From: Parendozoicomonas verongulae
Lineage (GTDB): Bacteria; Pseudomonadota; Gammaproteobacteria; Pseudomonadales; Endozoicomonadaceae
Reading direction: 5' to 3'
Length of the DNA stretch: 64,000 nucleotides
Assembly: GCF_009711465.1 (NCBI RefSeq)
Contig: NZ_SMME01000871.1
Span: 1 to 64,000, forward strand
How positions within the stretch are numbered: position 1 is the stretch's first letter; each line of letters begins with the position of its first letter. Position numbers and translations under genes: made by a program. Below are positions 8,082 through 17,167 of this stretch, piece by piece. The notes under the pieces were generated by a model. It saw only the letters and a program-made list of their open reading frames with translations, was not told where the DNA came from and searched no databases.

Positions 8082-9335
8082 TTAAATCCTTACAGTGAGG
8101 CCATCGGCCAGAGAGTTTCGGTAAGCCCGCCAGGCTGGAATAGCACCAAGTACTGTTGCGCCCACGACGATCAAGCCTGCCAGAAGGCTTTCAAATTGAC
8201 CGGGTAGGGTAATGGCAAGGTGGAGCCCCAGGTAACTTTGTACCACGGGTTGTACCGCAAATAACAGGCCGTAGGTAAAGGCAAAACCCAGTGCGGTGCC
8301 AACGACGCCGTAAATCAGGGATTCGGTAATCATCAGAACAAAGATATGCCAGGGGCGGGCACCCACGGAGCGCAAAATAGCCATCTCTCGTCGTCTTTCG
8401 TTGAGGGAGGTGAGAATCGTTGTCAGCATTCCCAGCAGGCCAGCAACAACAACCATGCCGGAAACGACCAGCAAAGCCTTTTCAGCAGAACCAACCAGCT
8501 TCCAGAGTTCACCCAGGGCCACACCGGGCAGGATGGCGGAAAGCGCTTCCTGGCGGTACTCGTTTACACTGCGCTGGTAACGGAAGGCTGCGATGCGGGA
8601 TTTCAGACCCACATAGTAAGCGGTAATGCTGGAAGGCTGCAGGTGCATGGCCCTCGCCCTTTCAGCCGAGATGGCGAAAGCTGCAACCGGTGGCGCACCG
8701 TTCACCCAGTCGATATGCAGCGCTTCCATACCGCCCAGTGAAATCATAATCACCCGGTCCATCGGTGTGCCGGTGGGAGCAAGAATACCGGTCACGTGGA
8801 AAGGTTTATCGTCATGGCTTTGCAGACTCTTCTTCTCAATACCGTGACTGAGGGCAATCTGGGCACCTATGTGATAGCCGAGGGTCTGGGCCACTTCGGA
8901 ACCAAGAACCGCGTCGTATACATCGTTGAAGGGCTTGCCGTCTACAAACGACAGATGTTCTTTATCACCATAAAGAAAGTGTTTGAACATATCCTGAGAG
9001 GTGCCCACAACTCGGTAACCCTTGTGGGAGTCTCCCAGCGAAATGGGAATAGTCCAGGCAACAGCCGGATCAGACGACAAATCCTGATAAGTTTCCCAGG
9101 TAATGTTGTTAGTAGCGTTGCCAATATGGAATACGGAGTACAGCAACAGGTTCAGGGAGCTGCTGCGGGCACCGACAATCAGGTCGGTACCCGACACGGT
9201 GCTGGTAAAGCTGTTCTTCGCTTCTACCCGCACTTTTTCCACACCTAGCAGCAGAGCAACACTGATGGCGATGGAAAAAATGGTGAGCAGGGCGGTTGTT
9301 CGACGGTTTTTCAGGCTTTGGTAAGCCAGCTTCAT
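8082..9335 (-). CDS. FtsX/MacB-type ABC transporter permease (zinc locus)
   Basis: 417-aa permease with an N-terminal transmembrane helix, a large periplasmic MacB-like domain and three C-terminal helices, ending in the FtsX domain (NERRREMAILRSVGA). ATG 9335 overlaps the ATPase stop in an ATGA arrangement, so a GTG start at 9344 is unlikely. It pairs with the ATPase encoded just upstream in the operon. The Zur-like box and His-rich neighbour point to zinc handling, although FtsX-type permeases usually move substrates through the envelope rather than import ions. Confidence 0.87.
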   Translation of the reverse strand: MKLAYQSLKNRRTTALLTIFSIAISVALLLGVEKVRVEAKNSFTSTVSGTDLIVGARSSSLNLLLYSVFHIGNATNNITWETYQDLSSDPAVAWTIPISLGDSHKGYRVVGTSQDMFKHFLYGDKEHLSFVDGKPFNDVYDAVLGSEVAQTLGYHIGAQIALSHGIEKKSLQSHDDKPFHVTGILAPTGTPMDRVIMISLGGMEALHIDWVNGAPPVAAFAISAERARAMHLQPSSITAYYVGLKSRIAAFRYQRSVNEYRQEALSAILPGVALGELWKLVGSAEKALLVVSGMVVVAGLLGMLTTILTSLNERRREMAILRSVGARPWHIFVLMITESLIYGVVGTALGFAFTYGLLFAVQPVVQSYLGLHLAITLPGQFESLLAGLIVVGATVLGAIPAWRAYRNSLADGLTVRI

Positions 9336-10078
9336 AACAGACACCAGGGAACCTCCACGGTTTTTTTCGCTGGAGTGGCGGCCTTGTTCAGTTCCTGCAG
9401 GGCGATGGAGCGATCGAACAAACTTTCCAGTGTTGCGTCATGGCTTACAAATATCAGAGTGCTGCCTGCCGCTTTGCACTCGGTGAAAAGCAATTGGATA
9501 AAGGCTTCCCGGGTTTCGGTATCCAGTGCGGATGTGGGTTCGTCAGCAATCACAATATCCGGCTGGCCGATCAGTGCCCGTGCGGCGGCAACCCGTTGCT
9601 GCTGCCCGATACTGAGTTCGGTAACACTGCGGGTTAGAAGAGCCGGGTCGTCCAGTTCCAGATGTTTGAGCAGACGAATAGCTTCTTCTTTCTTGCTGCG
9701 CCCGGTTTTGGCAACGGCTGCCTGTCGGTTTTTGGCAAAACTCAGGGGCAGGGTGATGTTATCAATCACTGATAAATAGGGAATCAGGTTGAACATCTGA
9801 AAGATAAAACCGATATGTTCGGCGCGAAAGTGATCTCGTTCGGCCGATGAACGCTGCGCAAGGTCGGTGCCCAGTACAGAAACAGAGCCAAGCTCCGGCG
9901 TCAGTACGCCGCCAAGCAGACCAAGCAGGGTGGTTTTTCCTGACCCGGACGGGCCACGAATAAAGACCTTCTCGCCCCGCTGGATAGAAAGCTCCCGGAT
10001 GTCCAGCACAGGTGTGCCAGACGTCCAGCTGAACTTCACGTCACTCAGGGTAATAACCGATGGGTGAGTGTCGAGCAT
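9332..10078 (-). CDS. ABC transporter ATP-binding protein (LolD/MacB type, zinc locus)
   Basis: 248-aa cytoplasmic ATPase. Walker A is GPSGSGKTT near residue 39, the signature is LSIGQQQR, and Walker B is DIVIADEPTSALD followed by the switch His in FVSHD. It follows zrgA by 2 bp and overlaps the permease by 4 bp, so the three genes are co-translated. The MacB/LolD family works with FtsX-type permeases. A zinc role is inferred from the operon. Confidence 0.9.
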   Translation of the reverse strand: MLDTHPSVITLSDVKFSWTSGTPVLDIRELSIQRGEKVFIRGPSGSGKTTLLGLLGGVLTPELGSVSVLGTDLAQRSSAERDHFRAEHIGFIFQMFNLIPYLSVIDNITLPLSFAKNRQAAVAKTGRSKKEEAIRLLKHLELDDPALLTRSVTELSIGQQQRVAAARALIGQPDIVIADEPTSALDTETREAFIQLLFTECKAAGSTLIFVSHDATLESLFDRSIALQELNKAATPAKKTVEVPWCLL

Positions 10079-10080
10079 AA

Positions 10081-10743
10081 TTAGAAACGTACCTCAGGGC
10101 GTTCGCGGTTGATTTCCACGAATACCTGCCCGTTGTTTGTCAGACCCTGAACCTTCAGCTCTCTGCTGTTGGGGAAGGTGTTAAAGAAGTTGCTGCTGCT
10201 AAAGGCGCGCAGCTTGCTGATGTTGCCACACTGGTACACATAAGTCGCCTGGATATCCATGTGGCCACCCTCAGCGTGGTTGTGGTCTGTGTGGCCATGA
10301 CTGTCGTGCTTGTCGTGGTCTTTCTCATGATCGTCGTGGTGATCTTCGTGTTTAGTGTGGTCATCACCGTGATCGTGATGGTCACCATGATCATTATGGT
10401 CGTGGTGGTCTTCCTTGCCGAGGATGTCTGCTTTGGCCAGTGTGCAGGACGCTTCCGGGGTCAGGCTCCACAGTTCACCGTTGCCCAGCTTTTTATAGGC
10501 AGCCTGAAGCAGGTTCCGCTGTTCATCGGTTTTGATGGTCTCAAAACCCAGAATATCGAAGCCAGGGGTTTTCAATTCCAGATAAACCTGACCGCCATCA
10601 ATGGCAAAGTTCAAAGCGCCGGAGCCGTGAACATGTTTTTCTGCATGGCGGGTGTGTTCCGCTGCCCAGGAAGGGGAAGAAAGGGCTACGCAAGCGATTG
10701 TCGCAGCAAGAGTGGCAATACGCTTTTGGGAAAAGAGCGCCAT
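10081..10743 (-). CDS. zrgA: His-rich zinc-regulated periplasmic protein, DUF2796/ZrgA family
   Basis: 220-aa exported protein (signal peptide ends near SSPSWAAEHTRH). A low-complexity His/Asp/Glu tract near residues 115-165 (HDHNDHGDHHDH type) is a likely zinc-binding region. The flanks match DUF2796: HVHGSGALNFAIDG early and a SNFFNTFPNSRELKVQ segment near the end. ATG 10743 is preferred because GGAG lies 6 bases upstream; TTG 10755 is in frame but has no such site. It is first in the operon and lies under a Zur-like box. Role: zinc capture for the adjoining ABC system, by analogy with Vibrio ZrgA. Confidence 0.85.
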   Translation of the reverse strand: MALFSQKRIATLAATIACVALSSPSWAAEHTRHAEKHVHGSGALNFAIDGGQVYLELKTPGFDILGFETIKTDEQRNLLQAAYKKLGNGELWSLTPEASCTLAKADILGKEDHHDHNDHGDHHDHGDDHTKHEDHHDDHEKDHDKHDSHGHTDHNHAEGGHMDIQATYVYQCGNISKLRAFSSSNFFNTFPNSRELKVQGLTNNGQVFVEINRERPEVRF

Positions 10744-10784
10744 GTATGACTCCAAAGGATTGATTATGATTGAAGGGTTTCCAT

Positions 10785-10807
10785 GAAATGTTACAACATA
10801 ACGATTT
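10785..10807. promoter_or_regulatory. Zur-like zinc-regulator box
   Basis: The core GTTACAACATAAC at 10790-10802 agrees with the gammaproteobacterial Zur core GTTATAATATAAC at 11 of 13 positions (consensus from memory) and is flanked by GAAAT. It sits 47 bases upstream of zrgA, between zrgA and the divergent nhaC gene, so it could control either or both. Confidence 0.65.
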
Positions 10808-10955
10808 TGTGTAAAAGATGTTGACTGACTCTGTGCAGGGTCCGTTGAATACGTCGCTTTATGAAATCCAGTTACTTCATGGTAGCCTTACGGGTTTGCC
10901 ATGGCTGTTGAGTCAGGCGAATTTTCAATTGTTATCTGCCCGGGAGGGCACATCC

Positions 10956-12401
10956 ATGGCTCCTGTTTCAAAACCGGTGAAACTCCCCGGTTTTTGCCAT
11001 TCTCTTTGTACGTTTTTATGTATTCTGAGCATTATTTCTATCGGGTTGTTTTTCCTTTCAACCAGCCTCCACAGCTTGATGCTGGGATGCATTATTGTGT
11101 CTGCCGTAAGTGCCTGTGTATTGGGATATAGCTATCAAGAGGTACGGGATGCCATGAACGAAGGCATCCGAGGTGCGCTTCCCGCGATTTATATTTTCAT
11201 TATGATTGGGGTGATGATCGCCTCTCTGGTGGAAAGCGGCACCTTAGCTACCATGATTTTTTACGGAATTCAGCTGATTGAGCCTGTTATTTTTTTACCG
11301 GCCAGTTTGGTGTTTTGTAGTTTAATGTCCATTGCCACGGGCAGTAGCTGGGGAACGGTGGGTACAGCGGGTGTCGTACTGATGGGGATCGGCTCGGCTA
11401 TGGGCTTCCCGCCTCCGGTTGTTGCTGGTGTAATCGTGTCTGGTGCCTGTTTTGGCGATAAGATGTCACCTGTCTCCGACACCACAAATCTGGCTGCTAT
11501 GTCGGCGGGAACCACTCTTTATGGTCACATTCGCAGTATGTGTTTCACAACCCTGCCTGTGTACTGTCTTGTGCTGGTGATTTTTGCATGGGTGGGGCTT
11601 AACAATGCCAGTCATCATTTTTCCGCCAGTGACCTGAACACCCTCACTCAAGGTTTACACGACACATTTACTATAAGCTGGCTGACTGTGATGCCACTGG
11701 TAATAATGCTGCTTCTCAGTGGTTTGCGAGTGCCTGCGGAAGTAGCGATGATGGCTGCTTCCCTTAGTGCTGTAGTGCTGGCAGTCACCTTACAAAACAG
11801 AGAGTTGGGAAGCGTACTGACCAGCCTGTTCCATGGCAGTGATATGCGTTCGGGCGTGGTCATTCTGGATAAGCTGCTGGCCCGTGGGGGGATTGCTTCC
11901 ATGATGTGGACATTATCTCTGGCGCTTATGGCCCTGGCCCTGGGGGGGATTCTTAGCCACTTTGGTTTTCTCCGTGTTCTGGTAGCCGGGCTTCTCAACC
12001 GGGTCAGGCGGGGCGCAGCTCTTATTCCTGTCACCATTCTGACCTGCTTTATTGGCAACATCAGTATGGGGGAAGCCTATATGTCCATTATTCTGGGTGG
12101 GCAGTTGTTTGGTGAAGCTTATGACAATCTTGGGGTGGAACGCTCAATTCTTAGCCGTTCTCTGGAAGAAGGTTCTACCTTGACTATGGCACTGATTCCC
12201 TGGACGACAGGGGGCGCATTTTTTGCCTCTGCACTGGATGTATCCGTGCTGGATTATGCGCCTTGGGCTTTGTTGAACTGGCTCAACCCTGTGTTATCTA
12301 TTGTTGGTGGTTATTTGGGTTTTATCCTGTTTCGCAATAACATACAGCCAGTGCTGAGCCAGGCGGGGGTATCGGAAAACCCCAGCCAGCATGTTATTTG
12401 A
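10956..12401 (+). CDS. nhaC: NhaC-family Na+/H+ antiporter
   Basis: 481-aa polytopic inner-membrane protein with about 11-12 hydrophobic segments. Family hallmarks include TGSSWGTVGTAGV, the GACFGDKMSPVSDTTNLA motif, and GNISMGEAYMS and LEEGSTLTMALIPW later on. The start is set at ATG 10956, with GGGAGGG 7 bases upstream; an in-frame ATG at 10818 would add 46 residues of unlikely leader with no ribosome-binding site. Substrate may be Na+/H+ or an organic-acid/amine exchange, since NhaC-family members vary. The stop lies 6 bp from the stop of the convergent next gene. Confidence 0.88.
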   Translation: MAPVSKPVKLPGFCHSLCTFLCILSIISIGLFFLSTSLHSLMLGCIIVSAVSACVLGYSYQEVRDAMNEGIRGALPAIYIFIMIGVMIASLVESGTLATMIFYGIQLIEPVIFLPASLVFCSLMSIATGSSWGTVGTAGVVLMGIGSAMGFPPPVVAGVIVSGACFGDKMSPVSDTTNLAAMSAGTTLYGHIRSMCFTTLPVYCLVLVIFAWVGLNNASHHFSASDLNTLTQGLHDTFTISWLTVMPLVIMLLLSGLRVPAEVAMMAASLSAVVLAVTLQNRELGSVLTSLFHGSDMRSGVVILDKLLARGGIASMMWTLSLALMALALGGILSHFGFLRVLVAGLLNRVRRGAALIPVTILTCFIGNISMGEAYMSIILGGQLFGEAYDNLGVERSILSRSLEEGSTLTMALIPWTTGGAFFASALDVSVLDYAPWALLNWLNPVLSIVGGYLGFILFRNNIQPVLSQAGVSENPSQHVI

Positions 12402-12407
12402 GGTGTT

Positions 12408-15341
12408 CTACTTCGATGTTTGAGGGTGGGGTGGCCCAGCGCCAATCCACCCAAGCTCCTGAGCAGCACAACTTTTACATATAGAATAATGTGTCGGCGG
12501 TTTGGCCTGAGCGCAGGACTGGCAGCTGAATCGTAGTTGCCCTACAGGATTTTCAGCTTTGCATTGTGAACAGAGCCGGCCATGACTGCGAGTATAAACA
12601 GAGCTGAGAGTATGCATATGCCTGCCCTTGGGCTTGCTGATTGACAGTGCATCATTGACAGCACAGTCTATGCAAAGATCATATCCCCTCTCCACGCATC
12701 CTCTTTCTTTATCTCGCTGGTAACAGTCTGGGCAGGTATAGTGGTGAACACCGCGCAGGTTTTTCTGTGGTTTTTGGTTTTTACACTCTCTTCCATCACA
12801 GATCAGGTTGGTGTATGTAGGGTTTGTATCCCTTATGCCGGGTATCAGGGTCATCTGGTGGCTGGACGGGCATTGGACTGTTTGTGGTAGGCCCGGAACA
12901 CCTAATTGCTGTACACAGCTTTCCATACACTGATCGTAACCCCACATTCCCATACCGCATTGGCTGCAGTGCATAACCCATTCCCCCTTAATAGGTTTTT
13001 GCTCTGGTGGCTCCTTTTGTAGATCCAGACATTTGAAGTTGTCACATCGAATACCTGCTACACCAGCAACACCAATGTACTCTGTAGCCAGCTCCTTTGT
13101 TTTCCTGAGGGTGAGTGAATGGCCATTACTACAACACAAATAGTGGTGATCGGGTGCCTCAATGACTTCGGCTTCCTGTTTGTAAAGCTGGGTTTGGTGG
13201 GTTAGTGGAACTTTCAAGGCCTGCTGAGTTACAGGGTGGGAGGCTTTCGACCTGCCAGCCTTAAGAGCCGGTGCAAGAGTAGGAGTACCCGTTACAGGAG
13301 CGAATAAGCGTAAAACTGACGTCGGTGTTTGTTCATTGGGGGAGGCGGCCATCATTTTAATCACAGCCAATTCTTCTTTATCTGCAATTGCACTGGCGGA
13401 TGACAGCCACTCTTCCCACATTTTTTGAGGTTTCAGGTGCCACTCACTCAGAGCTTCTTCTATAGAGGAACTATCTGACGGGCTAATCTGTTTTTTTCTT
13501 AAATAAATGGTTTCCAGAGATACGCCTGTGCGCAGCTCAAGGTAAGTCATCATCAGCTGCTCGAGGTGAACGGTAATTAGCGCGGAGGCATCGACTTTGC
13601 AGTTGGTCTCCTCCGGCCCGCAAAAGCTAAGGGGGGGGGCTGTGAAAAAGACTTTAAATGGTGGTTCGAGAGGGTTATGAGAAGGAACAAATATACTGAA
13701 TTTGTTGATATGAGACGGGTAGATGCCATTCTCGTAGAGGGTTTGCAGTGCCTTGAGGCTCTCACGGAGAAAATGGCGGGATGTGTCCAGTGAGTGCGGG
13801 GAGCCTGTCAGTTTTTTGGATAGCTGTTCTGTATCGTCCGGAAAAACAATTATAGGAATATGGAGGGACCTTCCTGACCAGAAGGCGATATGTCTGGGGA
13901 TAGGCAGAGAGACGTTTTGTCTGGATAGTACTCTTTTGATGGCCATAACCATATAAGTGCGCTCCAGTTCCGGGAGATCCTGAAAAATAATCAGTTGGTG
14001 TTGTGGTACAGTGGTGCCCTCATGGTACATAGGTGTGACCCTTCGAACGATAGGAAACTGGGTTATCTCAGGGCTTTGATCGACTAATAAAAAAGATTTA
14101 TGGGGACCAAATGCCCCATGAAGAAGTGTCCAGAGTTCACTATCGTAGGATTCCTTTTTCTGCAATTTGCTATGCAGGTCGCTCTCCAGTTTCCACAGCT
14201 CTTTGTTTTTTTTGGCCTTAGGACTAGGATCCTTCGTCTTTTTTGCATCATTTGGTGGGGCTACAGGCGTCAGGAATAAGTTCTCTCTATATACGACTTC
14301 CAAAGCTTCGTGCTCTTCAGAAGAGCGAGTGTGGGCTCCAGAAAGTACGGGGATGGATGAAATCGGAATGTTCAAATCCTTGAATGCCTGAGCCATCATG
14401 ATAACGGGCACTGCCAGGGTGCTGAGCTGTGTTTTAGAGTCAGTTCCGGGAGTGAGGGTGAGCACTTTGTGGGCAACCTCGGGGTACAGCAGTGCTATTC
14501 CTGCAAGCACATTGGCTTTAACTGTTTTGCTCAGCTCTGCGGGAACCCTGCTCTGAAGAGATAACAATTTCATGTTTCTCATCATAAGCTCCAGTGCACT
14601 GGGAGGTTGCACCGGGTCAGCATTATGGGAAGGGGCAGTTTTCGAGGCCTGATAGAGCGGGCGGAGATAGGTGATTAAGGGAACTTCTTCTACTGCCAGC
14701 AGGGGGCCAGCGGTATAGGCAGGAAAAGCCGTAACTACTGTTTCACCACTGAGTTGTCCCGCTACAGTGCTGTCGTGGATTTCGGAAAGGCTAAGGGCGA
14801 TTGCTCTGGAATAGCCATCGAAGCCGCGTGAGAAATCCGATTTCTGGGAGTAAACCTGGGTCTTTTCTCCATTAAAAATCTTATACTTTTTCTGCCCCCC
14901 TCTATAGCTATGAATGGCGAAACCAAATAGCTCTTGTTTCCTCTCGGGAGGTGCATCTGCAGGAACGTCGGATGCAAATGCCGTGACCTTCAACGCTTCT
15001 GGAATCAGGATCTGTGCTCGCCCTCTGGGCTGACGGGGAGATAGCATATACAAGAACCCTCTTGCCAGTTTCATATAGCCGCTAATGGCGAGAGTATCTT
15101 TGTAGACGGTAGGGATTAAGAGTCGGTGGGAGGGTGTATCTTCTTGCGGATCTGCTGGCAATTCTAATTTCAGTACAATGTTTCTCATATTGTGGAGCCA
15201 TTCCAGGGTCACCACGGTTCCCGGAGCCTGTGCACAGGCGTAGGGGGAAAGAGTGGCAAGGAGAAGCAGGAAGGTAAAGACCAGCCACACAGCATGGCCA
15301 GAATGGGCTGTGTCAAGTGTTTGCTGTTTGAAGTGCTGCAT
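12408..15341 (-). CDS. Large exported Cys-rich protein with degenerate kinase-like segment
   Basis: 977-aa protein of unknown function. ATG 15341 has GGGAGG at ideal spacing. A signal peptide is clear (VWLVFTFLLLLATLSPYACAQA). Residues about 732-970 form three related Cys/His modules, each with paired CxxC knuckles and GYDxC-type closers, resembling eukaryotic ZZ or C1 zinc fingers. Near residues 515-560 the text ALQTLYENGIYPSHINKFSI has the rhythm of a kinase catalytic loop but lacks the HRD Asp, and a possible weaker copy lies near residue 190. The kinase relation is only a guess. It stands alone between convergent nhaC and a divergent sulP. Host-interaction or envelope roles are possible; nothing visible decides. 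Confidence 0.75.
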   Translation of the reverse strand: MQHFKQQTLDTAHSGHAVWLVFTFLLLLATLSPYACAQAPGTVVTLEWLHNMRNIVLKLELPADPQEDTPSHRLLIPTVYKDTLAISGYMKLARGFLYMLSPRQPRGRAQILIPEALKVTAFASDVPADAPPERKQELFGFAIHSYRGGQKKYKIFNGEKTQVYSQKSDFSRGFDGYSRAIALSLSEIHDSTVAGQLSGETVVTAFPAYTAGPLLAVEEVPLITYLRPLYQASKTAPSHNADPVQPPSALELMMRNMKLLSLQSRVPAELSKTVKANVLAGIALLYPEVAHKVLTLTPGTDSKTQLSTLAVPVIMMAQAFKDLNIPISSIPVLSGAHTRSSEEHEALEVVYRENLFLTPVAPPNDAKKTKDPSPKAKKNKELWKLESDLHSKLQKKESYDSELWTLLHGAFGPHKSFLLVDQSPEITQFPIVRRVTPMYHEGTTVPQHQLIIFQDLPELERTYMVMAIKRVLSRQNVSLPIPRHIAFWSGRSLHIPIIVFPDDTEQLSKKLTGSPHSLDTSRHFLRESLKALQTLYENGIYPSHINKFSIFVPSHNPLEPPFKVFFTAPPLSFCGPEETNCKVDASALITVHLEQLMMTYLELRTGVSLETIYLRKKQISPSDSSSIEEALSEWHLKPQKMWEEWLSSASAIADKEELAVIKMMAASPNEQTPTSVLRLFAPVTGTPTLAPALKAGRSKASHPVTQQALKVPLTHQTQLYKQEAEVIEAPDHHYLCCSNGHSLTLRKTKELATEYIGVAGVAGIRCDNFKCLDLQKEPPEQKPIKGEWVMHCSQCGMGMWGYDQCMESCVQQLGVPGLPQTVQCPSSHQMTLIPGIRDTNPTYTNLICDGRECKNQKPQKNLRGVHHYTCPDCYQRDKERGCVERGYDLCIDCAVNDALSISKPKGRHMHTLSSVYTRSHGRLCSQCKAENPVGQLRFSCQSCAQAKPPTHYSICKSCAAQELGWIGAGPPHPQTSK

Positions 15342-15452
15342 ACAGGCCTCCCGTGATATCCCTGAAAACGCGGGGGAGGCAGTATAGTTCAGTCTGAGGA
15401 ATGTAAGAGACCGGCTTTTGGGGGATTTTATGAAAGCGTGCGTGGTCGTTTA

Positions 15453-15481
15453 TTGATGTAAAAAAGAACTGCCTTTATACT
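15453..15481 (+). promoter_or_regulatory. Sigma-70 type promoter of the sulP gene
   Basis: TTGATG at 15453-15458 and TATACT at 15476-15481 are separated by 17 bases. The predicted start near 15488 gives an AT-rich leader of about 80 bases before the TTG start codon at 15571. The rest of the 15342-15570 gap holds no gene. Confidence 0.65.
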
Positions 15482-15570
15482 CCGCGCGGCTAAATCTAAC
15501 TAAAAATAATAACACTCCTATTATAAATAGTATTAAATTTTCAAATACCGGTTATCGGAGAGAATCCCTT

Positions 15571-17130
15571 TTGTTTGATATTCGCGTAAGTAGAGTCGCA
15601 TCTGTTAAAAATGATCTGCTTTCGGGCCTGACAGTCGCGCTGGCCCTTGTTCCTGAAGCTGTTGCTTTTGCCTTTGTTGCTGGTGTTGAACCGCTGGTGG
15701 GGCTTTATGCAGCTTTTATGGTGGGTTTGATTACAGCGACTGTCGGCGGTCGGCCCGGGATGATTTCTGGAGCAACAGGAGCTCTGGCAGTAGTCATGGT
15801 GGCACTGGTTGCCGATCATGGCGTGGAGTACCTGTTTGCCACAGTTGTACTGATGGGTATTTTGCAGGTGCTGGCAGGTATTTTCCGGTTGGGGAAATTT
15901 ATTCGTATGGTGCCACACCCGGTGATGCTGGGTTTTGTGAATGGTCTGGCCATTGTCATCTTTCTGGCACAGCTGGGGCAATTTGGTACTGGTTCAGGTC
16001 CAGGCTGGCTGGCGGGTACTTCTTTGGAAGGCAGTGTGGCCGATGTGGCCTTTATGGAAGGGCAGGCCCTTTACATTATGCTGGGGCTGGTGGCACTGAC
16101 CATGTTTATTATTCACTTCCTGCCCAGGCTGACCAAGATGATTCCATCTTCCCTTGCAGCCATTCTAGTGGTGTCCGGGTTAGTGATTGGCTTTGGACTG
16201 GATACCAGGAGCGTCGGTGATGTGGCCGGTATTGCAGGTGGTCTGCCGAAGTTTCATATCCCCACAGTGCCTTTAAATTGGGAAACTCTGACCATCATTT
16301 TCCCATATTCGGTGATTCTGGCGGCTATCGGCATTATTGAATCCCTGCTCACCCTGCGTATGGTGGATGAAATCACTGAAACCCATGGCAGCAGTAATCG
16401 TGAGTGTGTGGGGCAGGGAGTTGCCAATGTTGTGACTGGTTTCTTTGGTGGCATGGGAGGCTGCGCAATGATTGGGCAGAGCATGATCAATGTGAACTCC
16501 GGTGGTCGTGGGCGCTTGTCTGGCATCACCGCGGCACTGTGTCTGTTGTGCTTTATCCTGTTTGCCTCCTCATTGATTGAGATGATCCCGGTAGCGGCAC
16601 TGGTGGGGGTGATGTTTATGGTGGTGCTGGGCACCTTTGAGTGGAGTAGCTTCCGGATTATGAACAAGGTACCCAAAGGTGATGCCTTTGTTCTGGTTCT
16701 GGTATCTGTAGTGACTGTGCTGACGGACCTTGCGGTGGCTGTTGTAGTGGGTGTGATTGTCTCTGCACTGGTCTTTGCCTGGGAGCATGCAAAACATATT
16801 CGGGTGGAAAAGCAGAATGATGAGAAAGGTTCGACTGTTTACAAAGTGCACGGTCCGCTGTTCTTTGGCTCTACTACCGGCTTTCTGCAACAGTTTAACC
16901 CCAGAGACGATAACACCGATGTGATTGTGGATTTTGCGGATTCCCGTGTAAGTGACCACTCTGGATTAGAAGCTATTGATACCCTTGCGGAGCGATATAT
17001 GAATGCTGGTAAGGTGCTGCATCTGCGCCACCTCAGCCGGGACTGTCGTAAGCTACTTAAGAAAGCAGGCAGCCTTGTGGAAGTGAATGTGATTGAAGAC
17101 CCCCGGTATTTTGTTGCTACGAACGCTTAA
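15571..17130 (+). CDS. SulP-family anion transporter with STAS domain
   Basis: 519-aa transporter of the SLC26/SulP family. The N-terminal [20 protein letters not shown] and GLYAAF are classical SulP motifs, followed by multiple membrane helices and a C-terminal STAS domain from about residue 420 (FFGSTTGFL, then [10 protein letters not shown]). TTG 15571 is the apparent start, with GGAGAG about 9 bases upstream; no ATG is better placed. Family substrates include sulfate, bicarbonate and dicarboxylates, and none can be chosen here. It has its own promoter. Confidence 0.9.
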   Translation: MFDIRVSRVASVKNDLLSGLTVALALVPEAVAFAFVAGVEPLVGLYAAFMVGLITATVGGRPGMISGATGALAVVMVALVADHGVEYLFATVVLMGILQVLAGIFRLGKFIRMVPHPVMLGFVNGLAIVIFLAQLGQFGTGSGPGWLAGTSLEGSVADVAFMEGQALYIMLGLVALTMFIIHFLPRLTKMIPSSLAAILVVSGLVIGFGLDTRSVGDVAGIAGGLPKFHIPTVPLNWETLTIIFPYSVILAAIGIIESLLTLRMVDEITETHGSSNRECVGQGVANVVTGFFGGMGGCAMIGQSMINVNSGGRGRLSGITAALCLLCFILFASSLIEMIPVAALVGVMFMVVLGTFEWSSFRIMNKVPKGDAFVLVLVSVVTVLTDLAVAVVVGVIVSALVFAWEHAKHIRVEKQNDEKGSTVYKVHGPLFFGSTTGFLQQFNPRDDNTDVIVDFADSRVSDHSGLEAIDTLAERYMNAGKVLHLRHLSRDCRKLLKKAGSLVEVNVIEDPRYFVATNA

Positions 17131-17167
17131 CCTTCATTAAAAGCCTTGCTGAAACGGATTTCACTTT

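Noticed and set aside
10261-10749. Val-rich plus-strand frame opposite zrgA
   Set aside because: Produced by the His/Asp repeat codons of zrgA read on the other strand.
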